DNA from: Anaerobacillus sp.
GTDB taxonomy: Bacteria > Bacillota > Bacilli > Bacillales > Anaerobacillaceae
Assembly (NCBI GenBank): GCA_007118195.1
Contig: SKSA01000367.1
Location: forward strand, 1 to 7,745
Direction: 5' to 3'
DNA length: 7,745 nt
Shown here piece after piece: positions 5,874-7,745 of the stretch (its first letter is position 1; each line of letters opens with the position of its first letter). The notes under the pieces were generated by a model. That model made no database searches. It worked only from the letters and a program-made list of their open reading frames with translations, and was not told the DNA's origin. A program made the position numbers and the translations under genes.

Positions 5874-7574
5874 ATGAACTTAACAATGGCAGATATTATG
5901 AAACTTGATGTTATTTGTGATGCCCAAATTAAAACAGCGGAGGATAGTTTAGTAGACAAGGAAGTAGAGTGGGTATCAGTGATTGAAACTCCAGTAGAAA
6001 ATTTTATTCGTAAAAACGAATTTGTGCTTAGCTCTGGTATTGGGTGTGGCCATGATACGGAATTATTTAAAGAGTTTGTTCAAGATGTTGTTAATTCTGA
6101 AGCTTCTGCACTTGGGATTGCTACAGGAAGATTTGTATATGATATTCCTCATGAGGTGGTGCAACTAGCAGAACAAAATAATTTTTCAATAATTGAAATC
6201 CCATGGGATGTTCGTTTCTCAGATATTGCTCAAGCAGTAATGAAGGAAATTAGTAATTTACAACAAAAAGAGCGAGAACGTTCAGAGCAACTACAACAGC
6301 AACTACTTAATCTTATCTTGCAAGGAAGAAATTTATCGGAGTTAGCTACCTTTGTTGAAAAGGAAATAAAGAGTCCAATAGTTATTACAGATAGGATGGG
6401 TAAATTAAAAGGGAAAAGCAGACATTTCCAGCGTTATGAATTGGAATGGCAAAAGTATATACAAAATAAAATCCTTCCACAAGTTTCGCTTGAATTAGAT
6501 AATTCACATCATCCGTTACATACAAAATTCCAGAAAATTAATCTTGATAAAAGAAGTGTACTGCAAATTCAAATTATTAACTCTACTAGTCAGGTTCAAG
6601 GATATTTATTTGTTCTTTTAAACGAAGGTTCGTTTGATATATTTTTAACTAATGAAGTAGTAAATCTATTAGAACATGCTGTAACAGCCTCAGCATTTTG
6701 GTTTTTACGCGAAAATGCGATCCAAGAAACAGAAATGAGATTAAGGGACGACTTTATTTGGAACCTAGCAAAAGGAGAAATAGCGTCTCGAGATGAAATT
6801 CTTTCAAGGTCAAATTCACTAGGCTATGATGTTACTGTTCCGTATGTTTGTATCATTGGTTATCCGGAAAATCTTGAAACTCTATATAAAAAGAATCGGA
6901 CGAAACATGCATCGTATAAGGCTTGGCATCAGAGTATGATCCATTATATAAAAGAAGAAGTACTTCATGCAGGGTATTCTGTTAATCGGAAAACTATGTT
7001 GACGTACCAAAAAGAAGAGTTGATTATTTTTCTAGAAGTACCAAATGACCGCAAAAATGAAACTGTAAATAATTTTTTAGATTTATTAGAGAGAAGACTA
7101 AAAAATCTATTGCCTGGTGTAGTTATTTCGTGGGGAATCGGAGAACACCATGAGGGGATAATGAATTTTCGTGATAGCTTTAATGATGCACAAGTTGCAC
7201 TAGAGATTGGGAGGAAACAAAAAGGTTCTGGATATCGTATGAATTTTATAGATACACGTATGGACCGTATTCTCCTTAGCCTTGCCAAACATTCAGAAAT
7301 CAAAGGTATTATAACTGACACTTTAGGTGAACTAGTAAAATATGATGAGGAACGAAACATGGATTTAATTGGGACTTTTATTGCTTATAATCGAAATCAA
7401 GGCAATGTAAGTAAAACTTCAAGGGCATTGAATCTACATAGGCAATCATTACTTTATCGATTACGTAAAATCGAAACGCTAACAGGGCTTACTCTAGTAG
7501 ATCCTGACGATCTCTCACTTCTTGATTTGAGTATAAAGATTTGGTTAATCGGATTTGATAATGAAAAAAAATAA
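5874..7574 (+). CDS. PucR-family transcriptional regulator
   Basis: A 566-residue cytoplasmic DNA-binding regulator. Residues 1-125 form the PucR N-terminal ligand-sensing domain, a Gln/Glu-rich helix follows (about 127-147), residues 150-275 look like a GAF-type middle region, and about 320-450 is the CdaR/PucR GGDEF-like domain. The C-terminal helix-turn-helix of the family is at about 496-555, with TFIAYNRNQGNVSKTSRALN and the recognition region LHRQSLLYRLRKIE (521-534). Length is typical. The ATG at 5874 follows GGGGGTGA (5859-5866) at seven bases. A second strong Shine-Dalgarno, AGGGAGG (5833-5839), leads only to a two-codon GTG-AGT-TAG frame (5848-5856). Position between the dehydratase and pdxS suggests control of this locus by its substrate or a product; family members commonly govern nitrogen-compound catabolism. 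The ligand is unknown. Confidence 0.92.
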   Translation: MNLTMADIMKLDVICDAQIKTAEDSLVDKEVEWVSVIETPVENFIRKNEFVLSSGIGCGHDTELFKEFVQDVVNSEASALGIATGRFVYDIPHEVVQLAEQNNFSIIEIPWDVRFSDIAQAVMKEISNLQQKERERSEQLQQQLLNLILQGRNLSELATFVEKEIKSPIVITDRMGKLKGKSRHFQRYELEWQKYIQNKILPQVSLELDNSHHPLHTKFQKINLDKRSVLQIQIINSTSQVQGYLFVLLNEGSFDIFLTNEVVNLLEHAVTASAFWFLRENAIQETEMRLRDDFIWNLAKGEIASRDEILSRSNSLGYDVTVPYVCIIGYPENLETLYKKNRTKHASYKAWHQSMIHYIKEEVLHAGYSVNRKTMLTYQKEELIIFLEVPNDRKNETVNNFLDLLERRLKNLLPGVVISWGIGEHHEGIMNFRDSFNDAQVALEIGRKQKGSGYRMNFIDTRMDRILLSLAKHSEIKGIITDTLGELVKYDEERNMDLIGTFIAYNRNQGNVSKTSRALNLHRQSLLYRLRKIETLTGLTLVDPDDLSLLDLSIKIWLIGFDNEKK

Positions 7575-7582
7575 TGTTATAA

Positions 7583-7745
<163 letters not shown>

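Noticed and set aside
5695..5886. 63-codon leftward frame across the eutB-pucR gap
   Set aside because: It is antisense to the end of one gene and the start of another, its composition is low-complexity aromatic, and it shows no initiation signal.
6965..7360. 131-codon leftward frame inside the PucR gene
   Set aside because: It is a shadow of the GGDEF-like and HTH-linker coding region, Ser/Arg-rich, and without a ribosome-binding site.

Overview
The window is AT-rich chromosomal DNA from a Gram-positive, Bacillaceae-like bacterium. The evidence is the strong Bacillus-type Shine-Dalgarno sequences (AAGGAGG, AGGGAGG, AAAGGGGGTG), one TTG start, and proteins that read as Bacillus families: YtkL, PdxS, a PucR-type regulator and an aspartase with the GSS loop. 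No phage, IS, CRISPR, tRNA or rRNA was seen.

Left part (1-1300). The first 12 codons of a leftward gene lie at the edge, probably an M24 Xaa-Pro peptidase. A 396-base divergent gap follows. It holds a long terminator-like hairpin (175-254) whose place between two gene starts is odd. Next is ytkL (433-1119), a UPF0173 metallo-beta-lactamase-fold hydrolase. A 115-bp imperfect inverted-repeat element (1180-1294), resembling a MITE or REP-type repeat, lies behind it.

Central and right part (1380-7745). This looks like one catabolic locus built around a divergent promoter region (4486-4772). Leftward run aspA (aspartate ammonia-lyase, TTG start at 4485) and a BCCT transporter, ending at a clear terminator (1388-1413). 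Rightward run a PLP-dependent dehydratase of the EutB (hydroxyectoine-utilisation) type, a PucR-family regulator, and the beginning of pdxS (PLP synthase), which leaves the window.

Inferred logic: the BCCT carrier imports a zwitterionic compound, the EutB-like enzyme removes ammonia from a hydroxylated amino-acid intermediate, AspA turns aspartate into fumarate plus ammonium, the PucR protein senses substrate, and PdxS may supply PLP for the dehydratase. The other known ectoine/hydroxyectoine degradation genes (hydrolase, deacetylase, eutA, eutC) are absent from the window, so the substrate is open; beta-hydroxyaspartate or another hydroxy-amino acid is a real alternative.

The most interesting non-coding signals are in the aspA/eutB and eutB/pucR gaps. 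They are a 9-bp direct repeat (AAGGTAACC) on both sides of the divergent region, a nested inverted-repeat structure covering the eutB Shine-Dalgarno, and a perfect 9-bp-arm palindrome just after a TATAAT box in front of pucR.
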